From Tipula vernalis (Eukaryota > Arthropoda > Insecta > Diptera > Tipulidae), in the NCBI GenBank assembly GCA_958295665.1, contig OY282560.1, positions 45,694,333 to 45,758,332 of the forward strand: a DNA stretch of 64,000 bases, in the 5' to 3' direction. The position numbers and the translations under genes were made by a program. Positions 26,523-38,454 of this stretch are shown here, piece by piece. Each line of letters starts with the position of its first letter. Within the stretch, counting starts at the first letter, position 1. The notes beneath the pieces were generated by a model. That model was not told the origin of the DNA. It saw only the letters and a program-made list of their open reading frames with translations, and did not search any database.

Positions 26523-26853
26523 CCATACATTTCACAGAAAAATCGATTCGAAGAAATCACCTTACTACAGCTCAGCCGATTCAGAGTTGTAAAAATCCAA
26601 AATCTGCAATTGTGCTCAGAATGCGGTTCTTGATACCTCAAATGATAGGTCACGGGACCTGTAATTGCTATACCATACATTTCGTAGAAAATTCGATTCG
26701 AAGAAAATAACCTTACTACAGCTCAGCCGATTCAGAGCTGTAAAAATCCAAAATCTGCAATTGTGCTCCGATTGGGTTTCTTGATACCTCAAATGATAGG
26801 TCTCGGGACTTGTAATTGTTAAGCCAAACCGCATTTAAATTGGTTGATTATTT

Positions 26854-27933
26854 CCATACATTTCACAGAAAAATTGATTCGAAGAAATCACCTTACTATA
26901 GCTCAGCCGATTCAGAGCTGTAATAATCCAAAATCTGCAATTGTGCTCCGATTGGGTTTCTTGATACCTCAAATGATAGGTCTCGGGACTTGTAATTGTT
27001 AAGCCAAACCGCATTTAAATTGGTTGATTATTTCCATACATTTCACAGAAAAATCGATTCGAAGAAATCACCTTACTATAGCTCAGCCGATTCAGAGCTG
27101 TAAAAATCCAAAATCTGCAATTGTGCTCCGATTGGGTTTCTTGATACCTCAAATGATAGGTCTCGGGACTTGTAATTGTTAAGCCAAACCGCATTTAAAT
27201 TGGTTGATCATTTCCATACATTTCACAGAAAAATCGATTCGAAGAAATCACCTTACTACAGCTCAGCCGATTCAGAGCTGTAAAAATCCAAAATCTGCAA
27301 TTGTGCTCCGATTGGGTTTCTTGATACCTCAAATGATAGGTCTCGGGACTTGTAATTGTTAAGCCAAACCGCATTTAAATTGGTTGATTATTTCCATACA
27401 TTTCACAGAAAAATTGATTCAAAGAAATCACCTTACTATAGCTCAGCCGATTCAGAGCTGTAAAAATCCAAAATCTGCAATTGTGCTCCGATTGGGTTTC
27501 TTGATACCTCAAATGATAGGTCTCGGGACTTGTAATTGTTAAGCCAAACCGCATTTAAATTGGTTGATTATTTCCATACATTTCACAGAAAAATTGATTC
27601 GAAGAAATCACCTTACTATAGCTCAGCCGATTCAGAGCTGTAAAAATCCAAAATCTGCAATTGTGCTCCGATTGGGTTTCTTGATACCTCAAATGATAGG
27701 TCTCGGGACTTGTAATTGTTAAGCCAAACCACATTTAAATTGGTTGATTATTTCCATACATTTCACAGAAAAATCGATTCGAAGAAATCACCTTACTATA
27801 GCTCAGCCGATTCAGAGCTGTAAAAATCCAAAATCTGCAATTGTGCTCCGATTGGGTTTCTTGATACTTCAAATGATAGGTCTCGGGACTTGTAATTGTT
27901 AAGCCAAACCGCATTTAAATTGGTTGATTATTT
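26854..27933 (+). repeat. Homomeric run of six 180 bp H monomers
   Basis: Six H units follow one another at 26854, 27034, 27214, 27394, 27574 and 27754 with no S or L between. It is the longest H-only tract in the window. All have the L-type right half. Five have the TATAGC/GAGCTG junction (beta) and one (27214) the TACAGC/GAGCTG junction (alpha). Private or rare marks are TAATAATCC near 26923, GATCATTTCC at 27209, GATTCAAAG near 27420, AACCACATT near 27730 and GATACTTCAAATG near 27868. Confidence 0.95.
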
Positions 27934-28774
27934 CCATACATTTCACAGAAAAATCGATTCGAAGAAATCACCTTACTATAGCTCAGCCGATTCAGAGTTG
28001 TAAAAATCCAAAATCTGCAATTGTGCTCAGAATGCGGTTCTTGATACCTCAAATGATAGGTCACGGGACCTGTAATTGCTATACCATACATTTCGTAGAA
28101 AATTCGATTCGAAGAAAATAACCTTACTACAGCTCAGCCGATTCAGAGCTGTAAAAATCCAAAATCTGCAATTGTGCTCCGATTGGGTTTCTTGATACCT
28201 CAAATGATAGGTCTCGGGACTTGTAATTGTTAAGCCAAACCGCATTTAAATTGGTTGATTATTTCCATACATTTCACAGAAAAATCGATTCGAAGAAATC
28301 ACCTTACTACAGCTCAGCCGATTCAGAGCTGTAAAAATCCAAAATCTGCAATTGTGCTCCGATTGGGTTTCTTGATACCTCAAATGATAGGTCTCGGGAC
28401 TTGTAATTGTTAAGCCAAACCGCATTTAAATTGGTTGATTATTTCCATACATTTCACAGAAAAATTGATTCGAAGAAATCACCTTACTATAGCTCAGCCG
28501 ATTCAGAGTTGTAAAAATCCAAAATCTGCAATTGTGCTCAGAATGCGGTTCTTGATACCTCAAATGATAGGTCACGGGACCTGTAATTGCTATACCATAC
28601 ATTTCGTAGAAAATTCGATTCGAAGAAAATAACCTTACTACAGCTCAGCCGATTCAGAGCTGTAAAAATATAAAATCTGCAATTGTGCTCCGATTGGGTT
28701 TCTTGATACCTCAAATGATAGGTCTCGGGACTTGTAATTGTTAAGCCAAACCGCATTTAATTTGTTGATTATTT

Positions 28775-28954
28775 CCTTACATTTCACAGAAAAATTGATC
28801 CGAAGAAATCACCTTACTATAGCTCAGCCGATTCAGAGTTGTAAAAATCCAAAATCTGCAATTGTGCTCCGATTGGGTTTCTTGATACCTCAAATGATAG
28901 GTCTCGGGACTTGTAATTGTTAAGCCAAACCGCATTTAAATTGGTTGATTATTT
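28775..28954 (+). repeat. H hybrid, junction class gamma, with variant start
   Basis: The unit begins CCTTAC instead of CCATAC, has GATCC, TATAGC and GAGTTG, then the L-type right half. The preceding L tail reads ATTTAATTTGTTG, one base short. The GATCC allele ties it to the domain 1 family. Confidence 0.9.
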
Positions 28955-29285
28955 CCATACATTTCACAGAAAAATTGATTCGAAGAAATCACCTTACTAC
29001 AGCTCAGCCGATTCAGTGTTGTAAAAATCCAAAATCTGCAATTGTGCTCAGAATGCGGTTCTTGATACCTCAAATGATAGGTCACGGGACCTGTAATTGC
29101 TATACCATACATTTCGTAGAAAATTCGATTCGAAGAAAATAACCTTACTACAGCTCAGCCGATTCAGAGCTGTAAAAATCCAAAATCTGCAATTGTGCTC
29201 CGATTGGGTTTCTTGATACCTCAAATGATAGGTCTCGGGACTTGTAATTGTTAAGCCAAACCGCATTTAAATTGGTTGATTATTT

Positions 29286-29825
29286 CCATACATTTCACAG
29301 AAAAATTGATTCGAAGAAATCACCTTACTATAGCTCAGCCGATTCAGAGCTGTAAAAATCCAAAATCTGCAATTGTGCTCCGATTGGGTTTCTTGATACC
29401 TCAAATGATAGGTCTCGGGACTTGTAATTGTTAAGCCAAACCGCATTTAAATTGGTTGATTATTTCCATACATTTCACAGAAAAATCGATTCGAAGAAAT
29501 CACCTTACTATAGCTCAGCCGATTCAGAGCTGTAAAAATCCAAAATCTGCAATTGTGCTCCGATTGGGTTTCTTGATACCTCAAATGATAGGTCTCGGGA
29601 CTTGTAATTGTTAAGCCAAACCGCATTTAAATTGGTTGATCATTTCCATACATTTCACAGAAAAATCGATTCGAAGAAATCACCTTACTACAGCTCAGCC
29701 GATTCAGAGCTGTAAAAATCCAAAATCTGCAATTGTGCTCCGATTGGGTTTCTTGATACCTCAAATGATAGGTCTCGGGACTTGTAATTGTTAAGCCAAA
29801 CCGCATTTAAATTGGTTGATTATTT
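29286..29825 (+). repeat. Three consecutive H monomers
   Basis: H units lie at 29286 (TTGATTCG, beta), 29466 (TCGATTCG, beta) and 29646 (TCGATTCG, alpha, preceded by GATCATTTCC at 29641). The allele series matches the first three members of the six-unit run at 26854, including the rare GATCATT mark before the third unit. A shared origin by duplication is likely. Confidence 0.9.
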
Positions 29826-30818
29826 CCATACATTTCACAGAAAAATTGATTCGAAGAAATCACCTTACTATAGCTCAGCCGATTCAGAGTTGTAAAAATC
29901 CAAAATCTGCAATTGTGCTCAGAATGCGGTTCTTGATACCTAAAATAATAGGTCACGGGACCTGTAATTGCTATACCATACATTTCGTAGAAAATTCGAT
30001 TCGAAGAAAATAACCTTACTACAGCTCAGCCGATTCAGAGCTGTAAAAATCCAAAATCTGCAATTGTGCTCCGATTGGGTTTCTTGATACCTCAAATGAT
30101 AGGTCTCGGGACTTGTAATTGTTAAGCCAAACCGCATTTAAATTGGTTGATTATTTCCATACATTTCACAGAAAAATTGATTCGAAGAAATCACCTTACT
30201 ATAGCTCAGCCGATTCAGAGTTGTAAAAATCCAAAATCTGCAATTGTGCTCAGAATGCGGTTCTTGATACCTAAAATAATAGGTCACGGGACCTGTAATT
30301 GCTATACCATACATTTCGTAGAAAATTCGATTCGAAGAAAATAACCTTACTACAGCTCAGCCGATTCAGAGCTGTAAAAATCCAAAATCTGCAATTGTGC
30401 TCCGATTGGGTTTCTTGATACCTCAAATGATAGGTCTCGGGACTTGTAATTGTTAAGCCAAACCGCATTTAAATTGGTTGATTATTTCCATACATTTCAC
30501 AGAAAAATTGATTCGAAGAAATCACCTTACTATAGCTCAGCCGATTCAGAGTTGTAAAAATCCAAAATCTGCAATTGTGCTCAGAATGCGGTTCTTGATA
30601 CCTAAAATAATAGGTCACGGGACCTGTAATTGCTATACCATACATTTCGTAGAAAATTCGATTCGAAGAAAATAACCTTACTACAGCTCAGCCGATTCAG
30701 AGCTGTAAAAATCCAAAATCTGCAATTGTGCTCCGATTGGGTTTCTTGATACCTCAAATGATAGGTCTCGGGACTTGTAATTGTTAAGCCAAACCGCATT
30801 TAAATTGGTTGATTATTT
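29826..30818 (+). repeat. Three tandem dimers with the AAAATAATAGG S allele
   Basis: S units at 29826, 30157 and 30488 all read CCTAAAATAATAGG where the usual S has CCTCAAATGATAGG. These are the first copies of this allele in the window, 331 bp apart, so it enters as a small local expansion. It later recurs singly or in pairs from 36080 to 58402, often followed by L and then H. Confidence 0.9.
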
Positions 30819-32322
30819 CCATACATTTCACAGAAAAATTGATTCGAAGAAATCACCTTACTATAGCTCAGCCGATTCAGAGTTGTAAAAATCCAAAATC
30901 TGCAATTGTGCTCAGAATGCGGTTCTTGATACCTCAAATGATAGGTCACGGGACCTGTAATTGCTATACCATACATTTCGTAGAAAATTCGATTCGAAGA
31001 AAATAACCTTACTACAGCTCAGCCGATTCAGAGCTGTAAAAATCCAAAATCTGCAATTGTGCTCCGATTGGGTTTCTTGATACCTCAAATGATAGGTCTC
31101 GGGACTTGTAATTGTTAAGCCAAACCGCATTTAAATTTGTTGATTATTTCCATACATTTCACAGAAAAATCGATTCGAAGAAATCACCTTACTATAGCTC
31201 AGCCGATTCAGAGTTGTAAAAATCCAAAATCTGCAATTGTGCTCAGAATGCGGTTCTTGATACCTCAAATGATAGGTCACGGGACCTGTAATTGCTATAC
31301 CATACATTTCGTAGAAAATTCGATTCGAAGAAAATAACCTTACTACAGCTCAGCCGATTCAGAGCTGTAAAAATCCAAAATCTGCAATTGTGCTCCGATT
31401 GGGTTTCTTGATACCTCAAATGATAGGTCTCGGGACTTGTAATTGTTAAGCCAAACCGCATTTAAATTTGTTGATTATTTCCATACATTTCACAGAAAAA
31501 TTGATTCGAAGAAATCACCTTACTATAGCTCAGCCGATTCAGAGTTGTAAAAATCCAAAATCTGCAATTGTGCTCAGAATGCGGTTCTTGATACCTCAAA
31601 TGATAGGTCACGGGACCTGTAATTGCTATACCATACATTTCGTAGAAAATTCGATTCGAAGAAAATAACCTTACTACAGCTCAGCCGATTCAGAGCTGTA
31701 AAAATCCAAAATCTGCAATTGTGCTCCGATTGGGTTTCTTGATACCTCAAATGATAGGTCTCGGGACTTGTAATTGTTAAGCCAAACCGCATTTAAATTT
31801 GTTGATTATTTCCATACATTTCACAGAAAAATTGATTCGAAGAAATCACCTTACTATAGCTCAGCCGATTCAGAGCTGTAAAAATCCAAAATCTGCAATT
31901 GTGCTCCGATTGGGTTTCTTGATACCTCAAATGATAGGTCTCGGGACTTGTAATTGTTAAGCCAAACCGCATTTAAATTGGTTGATTATTTCCATACATT
32001 TCACAGAAAAATCGATTCGAAGAAATCACCTTACTATAGCTCAGCCGATTCAGAGTTGTAAAAATCCAAAATCTGCAATTGTGCTCAGAATGCGGTTCTT
32101 GATACCTCAAATGATAGGTCACGGGACCTGTAATTGCTATACCATACATTTCGTAGAAAATTCGATTCGAAGAAAATAACCTTACTACAGCTCAGCCGAT
32201 TCAGAGCTGTAAAAATCCAAAATCTGCAATTGTGCTCCGATTGGGTTTCTTGATACCTCAAATGATAGGTCTCGGGACTTGTAATTGTTAAGCCAAACCG
32301 CATTTAAATTGGTTGATTATTT

Positions 32323-32833
32323 CCATACATTTCACAGAAAAATTGATTCGAAGAAATCACCTTACTATAGCTCAGCCGATTCAGAGTTGTAAAAATCCAA
32401 AATCTGCAATTGTGCTCAGAATGCGGTTCTTGATACCTCAAATGATAGGTCTCGGGACTTGTAATTGTTAAGCCAAACCGCATTTAAATTGGTTGATTAT
32501 TTCCATACATTTCACAGAAAAATCGATTCGAAGAAATCACCTTACTACAGCTCAGCCGATTCAGAGTTGTAAAAATCCAAAATCTGCAATTGTGCTCAGA
32601 ATGCGGTTCTTGATACCTCAAATGATAGGTCACGGGACCTGTAATTGCTATACCATACATTTCGTAGAAAATTCGATTCGAAGAAAATAACCTTACTACA
32701 GCTCAGCCGATTCAGAGCTGTAAAAATATAAAATCTGCAATTGTGCTCCGATTGGGTTTCTTGATACCTCAAATGATAGGTCTCGGGACTTGTAATTGTT
32801 AAGCCAAACCGCATTTAAATTGGTTGATTATTT
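32323..32833 (+). repeat. 511 bp segment H(delta)-S-L, copy 1
   Basis: The segment is a delta-class H, then an S with TCGATTCG and TACAGC, then an L with GTAAAAATATAAAATC instead of GTAAAAATCCAAAATC. The same three-part haplotype recurs at 37944-38454, 5,621 bp away. The L variant alone also occurs near 28668. Confidence 0.88.
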
Positions 32834-33013
32834 CCATACATTTCACAGAAAAATCGATTCGAAGAAATCACCTTACTACAGCTCAGCCGATTCAGAGTTG
32901 TAAAAATCCAAAATCTGCAATTGTGCTCAGAATGCGGTTCTTGATACCTCAAATGATAGGTCACGGGACTTGTAATTGTTAAGCCAAACCGCATTTAAAT
33001 TGGTTGATCATTT
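32834..33013 (+). repeat. H hybrid, junction class epsilon (unique)
   Basis: S alleles run through CTCAGAATGCGG and CACGGG, and only then comes the L version GACTTGTAATTG with the long tail. The crossover lies between CACGGG and ACTTG, the rightmost junction seen and the only copy of its kind. It also has TACAGC with GAGTTG. The tail ends with the rare GATCATTT mark at 33009. Confidence 0.92.
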
Positions 33014-35057
33014 CCATACATTTCACAGAAAAATCGATTCGAAGAAATCACCTTACTACAGCTCAGCCGATTCAGAGCTGTAAAAATCCAAAATCTGCAA
33101 TTGTGCTCCGATTGGGTTTCTTGATACCTCAAATGATAGGTCTCGGGACTTGTAATTGTTAAGCCAAACCGCATTTAAATTGGTTGATTATTTCCATACA
33201 TTTCACAGAAAAATTGATTCGAAGAAATCACCTTACTATAGCTCAGCCGATTCAGAGTTGTAAAAATCCAAAATCTGCAATTGTGCTCAGAATGCGGTTC
33301 TTGATACCTCAAATGATAGGTCACGGGACCTGTAATTGCTATACCATACATTTCGTAGAAAATTCGATTCGAAGAAAATAACCTTACTACAGCTCAGCCG
33401 ATTCAGAGCTGTAAAAATGCAAAATCTGCAATTGTGCTCCGATTGGGTTTCTTGATACCTCAAATGATAGGTCTCGGGACTTGTAATTGTTAAGCCAAAC
33501 CGCATTTAAATTGGTTGATTATTTCCATACATTTCACAGAAAAATCGATTCGAAGAAATCACCTTACTACAGCTCAGCCGATTCAGAGCTGTAAAAATCC
33601 AAAATCTGCAATTGTGCTCCGATTGGGTTTCTTGATACCTCAAATGATAGGTCTCGGGACTTGTAATTGTTAAGCCAAACCGCATTTAAATTGGTTGATT
33701 ATTTCCATACATTTCACAGAAAAATTGATTCGAAGAAATCACCTTACTATAGCTCAGCCGATTCAGAGTTGTAAAAATCCAAAATCTGCAATTGTGCTCA
33801 GAATGCGGTTCTTGATACCTCAAATGATAGGTCACGGGACCTGTAATTGCTATACCATACATTTCGTAGAAAATTCGATTCGAAGAAAATAACCTTACTA
33901 CAGCTCAGCCGATTCAGAGCTGTAAAAATCCAAAATCTGCAATTGTGCTCCGATTGGGTTTCTTGATACCTCAAATGATAGGTCTCGGGACTTGTAATTG
34001 TTAAGCCAAACCGCATTTAAATTGGTTGATTATTTCCATACATTTCACAGAAAAATTGATTCGAAGAAATCACCTTACTATAGCTCAGCCGATTCAGAGT
34101 TGTAAAAATCCAAAATCTGCAATTGTGCTCAGAATGCGGTTCTTGATACCTCAAATGATAGGTCACGGGACCTGTAATTGCTATACCATACATTTCGTAG
34201 AAAATTCGATTCGAAGAAAATAACCTTACTACAGCTCAGCCGATTCAGAGCTGTAAAAATCCAAAATCTGCAATTGTGCTCCGATTGGGTTTCTTGATAC
34301 CTCAAATGATAGGTCTCGGGACTTGTAATTGTTAAGCCAAACCGCATTTAAATTGGTTGATTATTTCCATACATTTCACAGAAAAATTGATTCGAAGAAA
34401 TCACCTTACTATAGCTCAGCCGATTCAGAGCTGTAAAAATCCAAAATCTGCAATTGTGCTCAGAATGCGGTTCTTGATACCTCAAATGATAGGTCACGGG
34501 ACCTGTAATTGCTATACCATACATTTCGTAGAAAATTCGATTCGAAGAAAATAACCTTACTACAGCTCAGCCGATTCAGAGCTGTAAAAATCCAAAATCT
34601 GCAATTGTGCTCCGATTGGGTTTCTTGATACCTCAAATGATAGGTCTCGGGACTTGTAATTGTTAAGCCAAACCGCATTTAAATTGGTTGATTATTTCCA
34701 TACATTTCACAGAAAAATTGATTCGAAGAAATCACCTTACTATAGCTCAGCCGATTCAGAGCTGTAAAAATCCAAAATCTGCAATTGTGCTCCGATTGGG
34801 TTTCTTGATACCTCAAATGATAGGTCTCGGGACTTGTAATTGTTAAGCCAAACCGCATTTAAATTGGTTGATTATTTCCATACATTTCACAGAAAAATCG
34901 ATTCGAAGAAATCACCTTACTACAGCTCAGCCGATTCAGAGCTGTAAAAATCCAAAATCTGCAATTGTGCTCCGATTGGGTTTCTTGATACCTCAAATGA
35001 TAGGTCTCGGGACTTGTAATTGTTAAGCCAAACCGCATTTAAATTGGTTGATTATTT

Positions 35058-37612
35058 CCATACATTTCACAGAAAAATTGATTCGAAGAAATCACCTTAC
35101 TATAGCTCAGCCGATTCAGAGTTGTAAAAATCCAAAATCTGCAATTGTGCTCAGAATGCGGTTCTTGATACCTCAAATGATAGGTCACGGGACCTGTAAT
35201 TGCTATACCATACATTTCGTAGAAAATTCGATTCGAAGAAAATAACCTTACTACAGCTCAGCCGATTCAGAGCTGTAAAAATCCAAAATCTGCAATTGTG
35301 CTCCGATTGGGTTTCTTGATACCTCAAATGATAGGTCTCGGGACTTGTAATTGTTAAGCCAAACCGCATTTAAATTGGTTGATTATTTCCATACATTTCA
35401 CAGAAAAATCGATTCGAAGAAATCACCTTACTACAGCTCAGCCGATTCAGAGCTGTAAAAATCCAAAATCTGCAATTGTGCTCCGATTGGGTTTCTTGAT
35501 ACCTCAAATGATAGGTCTCGGGACTTGTAATTGTTAAGCCAAACCGCATTTAAATTGGTTGATTATTTCCATACATTTCACAGAAAAATTGATTCGAAGA
35601 AATCACCTTACTATAGCTCAGCCGATTCAGAGTTGTAAAAATCCAAAATCTGCAATTGTGCTCAGAATGCGGTTCTTGATACCTCAAATGATAGGTCACG
35701 GGACCTGTAATTGCTATACCATACATTTCGTAGAAAATTCGATTCGAAGAAAATAACCTTACTACAGCTCAGCCGATTCAGAGCTGTAAAAATCCAAAAT
35801 CTGCAATTGTGCTCCGATTGGGTTTCTTGATACCTCAAATGATAGGTCTCGGGACTTGTAATTGTTAAGCCAAACCGCATTTAAATTGGTTGATTATTTC
35901 CATACATTTCACAGAAAAATCGATTCGAAGAAATCACCTTACTACAGCTCAGCCGATTCAGAGCTGTAAAAATCCAAAATCTGCAATTGTGCTCCGATTG
36001 GGTTTCTTGATACCTCAAATGATAGGTCTCGGGACTTGTAATTGTTAAGCCAAACCGCATTTAAATTGGTTGATTATTTCCATACATTTCACAGAAAAAT
36101 TGATTCGAAGAAATCACCTTACTATAGCTCAGCCGATTCAGAGTTGTAAAAATCCAAAATCTGCAATTGTGCTCAGAATGCGGTTCTTGATACCTAAAAT
36201 AATAGGTCACGGGACCTGTAATTGCTATACCATACATTTCGTAGAAAATTCGATTCGAAGAAAATAACCTTACTACAGCTCAGCCGATTCAGAGCTGTAA
36301 AAATCCAAAATCTGCAATTGTGCTCCGATTGGGTTTCTTGATACCTCAAATGATAGGTCTCGGGACTTGTAATTGTTAAGCCAAACCGCATTTAAATTGG
36401 TTGATTATTTCCATACATTTCACAGAAAAATCGATTCGAAGAAATCACCTTACTACAGCTCAGCCGATTCAGAGCTGTAAAAATCCAAAATCTGCAATTG
36501 TGCTCCGATTGGGTTTCTTGATACCTCAAATGATAGGTCTCGGGACTTGTAATTGTTAAGCCAAACCGCATTTAAATTGGTTGATTATTTCCATACATTT
36601 CACAGAAAAATTGATTCGAAGAAATCACCTTACTATAGCTCAGCCGATTCAGAGTTGTAAAAATCCAAAATCTGCAATTGTGCTCAGAATGCGGTTCTTG
36701 ATACCTCAAATGATAGGTCACGGGACCTGTAATTGCTATACCATACATTTCGTAGAAAATTCGATTCGAAGAAAATAACCTTACTACAGCTCAGCCGATT
36801 CAGAGCTGTAAAAATCCAAAATCTGCAATTGTGCTCCGATTGGGTTTCTTGATACCTCAAATGATAGGTCTCGGGACTTGTAATTGTTAAGCCAAACCGC
36901 ATTTAAATTGGTTGATTATTTCCATACATTTCACAGAAAAATCGATTCGAAGAAATCACCTTACTACAGCTCAGCCGATTCAGAGCTGTAAAAATCCAAA
37001 ATCTGCAATTGTGCTCCGATTGGGTTTCTTGATACCTCAAATGATAGGTCTCGGGACTTGTAATTGTTAAGCCAAACCGCATTTAAATTGGTTGATTATT
37101 TCCATACATTTCACAGAAAAATTGATTCGAAGAAATCACCTTACTATAGCTCAGCCGATTCAGAGTTGTAAAAATCCAAAATCTGCAATTGTGCTCAGAA
37201 TGCGGTTCTTGATACCTCAAATGATAGGTCACGGGACCTGTAATTGCTATACCATACATTTCGTAGAAAATTCGATTCGAAGAAAATAACCTTACTACAG
37301 CTCAGCCGATTCAGAGCTGTAAAAATCCAAAATCTGCAATTGTGCTCCGATTGGGTTTCTTGATACCTCAAATGATAGGTCTCGGGACTTGTAATTGTTA
37401 AGCCAAACCGCATTTAAATTGGTTGATTATTTCCATACATTTCACAGAAAAATCGATTCGAAGAAATCACCTTACTACAGCTCAGCCGATTCAGAGCTGT
37501 AAAAATCCAAAATCTGCAATTGTGCTCCGATTGGGTTTCTTGATACCTCAAATGATAGGTCTCGGGACTTGTAATTGTTAAGCCAAACCGCATTTAAATT
37601 GGTTGATTATTT
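35058..37612 (+). repeat. Trimeric HOR S-L-H, 511 bp x 5
   Basis: Five exact 511 bp periods start at 35058, 35569, 36080, 36591 and 37102. Each is S-TTGATTCG, L-std, then H-alpha with TCGATTCG and TACAGC. The third copy has the AAAATAATAGG S allele; the others do not. This is the cleanest new HOR built from the hybrid monomer. Confidence 0.94.
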
Positions 37613-37943
37613 CCATACATTTCACAGAAAAATTGATTCGAAGAAATCACCTTACTATAGCTCAGCCGATTCAGAGTTGTAAAAATCCAAAATCTGCAAT
37701 TGTGCTCAGAATGCGGTTCTTGATACCTCAAATGATAGGTCACGGGACCTGTAATTGCTATACCATACATTTCGTAGAAAATTCGATTCGAAGAAAATAA
37801 CCTTACTACAGCTCAGCCGATTCAGAGCTGTAAAAATCCAAAATCTGCAATTGTGCTCCGATTGGGTTTCTTGATACCTCAAATGATAGGTCTCGGGACT
37901 TGTAATTGTTAAGCCAAACCGCATTTAAATTGGTTGATTATTT

Positions 37944-38454
37944 CCATACATTTCACAGAAAAATTGATTCGAAGAAATCACCTTACTATAGCTCAGCCGA
38001 TTCAGAGTTGTAAAAATCCAAAATCTGCAATTGTGCTCAGAATGCGGTTCTTGATACCTCAAATGATAGGTCTCGGGACTTGTAATTGTTAAGCCAAACC
38101 GCATTTAAATTGGTTGATTATTTCCATACATTTCACAGAAAAATCGATTCGAAGAAATCACCTTACTACAGCTCAGCCGATTCAGAGTTGTAAAAATCCA
38201 AAATCTGCAATTGTGCTCAGAATGCGGTTCTTGATACCTCAAATGATAGGTCACGGGACCTGTAATTGCTATACCATACATTTCGTAGAAAATTCGATTC
38301 GAAGAAAATAACCTTACTACAGCTCAGCCGATTCAGAGCTGTAAAAATATAAAATCTGCAATTGTGCTCCGATTGGGTTTCTTGATACCTCAAATGATAG
38401 GTCTCGGGACTTGTAATTGTTAAGCCAAACCGCATTTAAATTGGTTGATTATTT
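37944..38454 (+). repeat. 511 bp segment H(delta)-S-L, copy 2
   Basis: This is the partner of 32323-32833, with the same delta junction, the same TACAGC S and the same AAAAATATAAAATC L near 38347. It follows directly after the 511 bp trimer block and one S-L dimer. Confidence 0.88.

Larger units (their letters stand above)
24839..29825 (+). repeat. Transition zone between HOR domains
   Basis: S units start at 24839, 25170, 25501, 26012, 26523, 27934, 28445 and 28955, with H hybrids filling the longer gaps. Domain 1 alleles occur for the last time here: ACTTGCAATT near 25130 and GATCC near 25524 and 28800. The domain 2 S allele AAAATAATAGG has not yet appeared. H units start at 25832, 26343, 26854, 27034, 27214, 27394, 27574, 27754, 28265, 28775, 29286, 29466 and 29646. 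One L near 28758 lacks one base (ATTTAATTTG), the only deletion in the window. The zone carries more private changes than domain 1. Confidence 0.87.
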
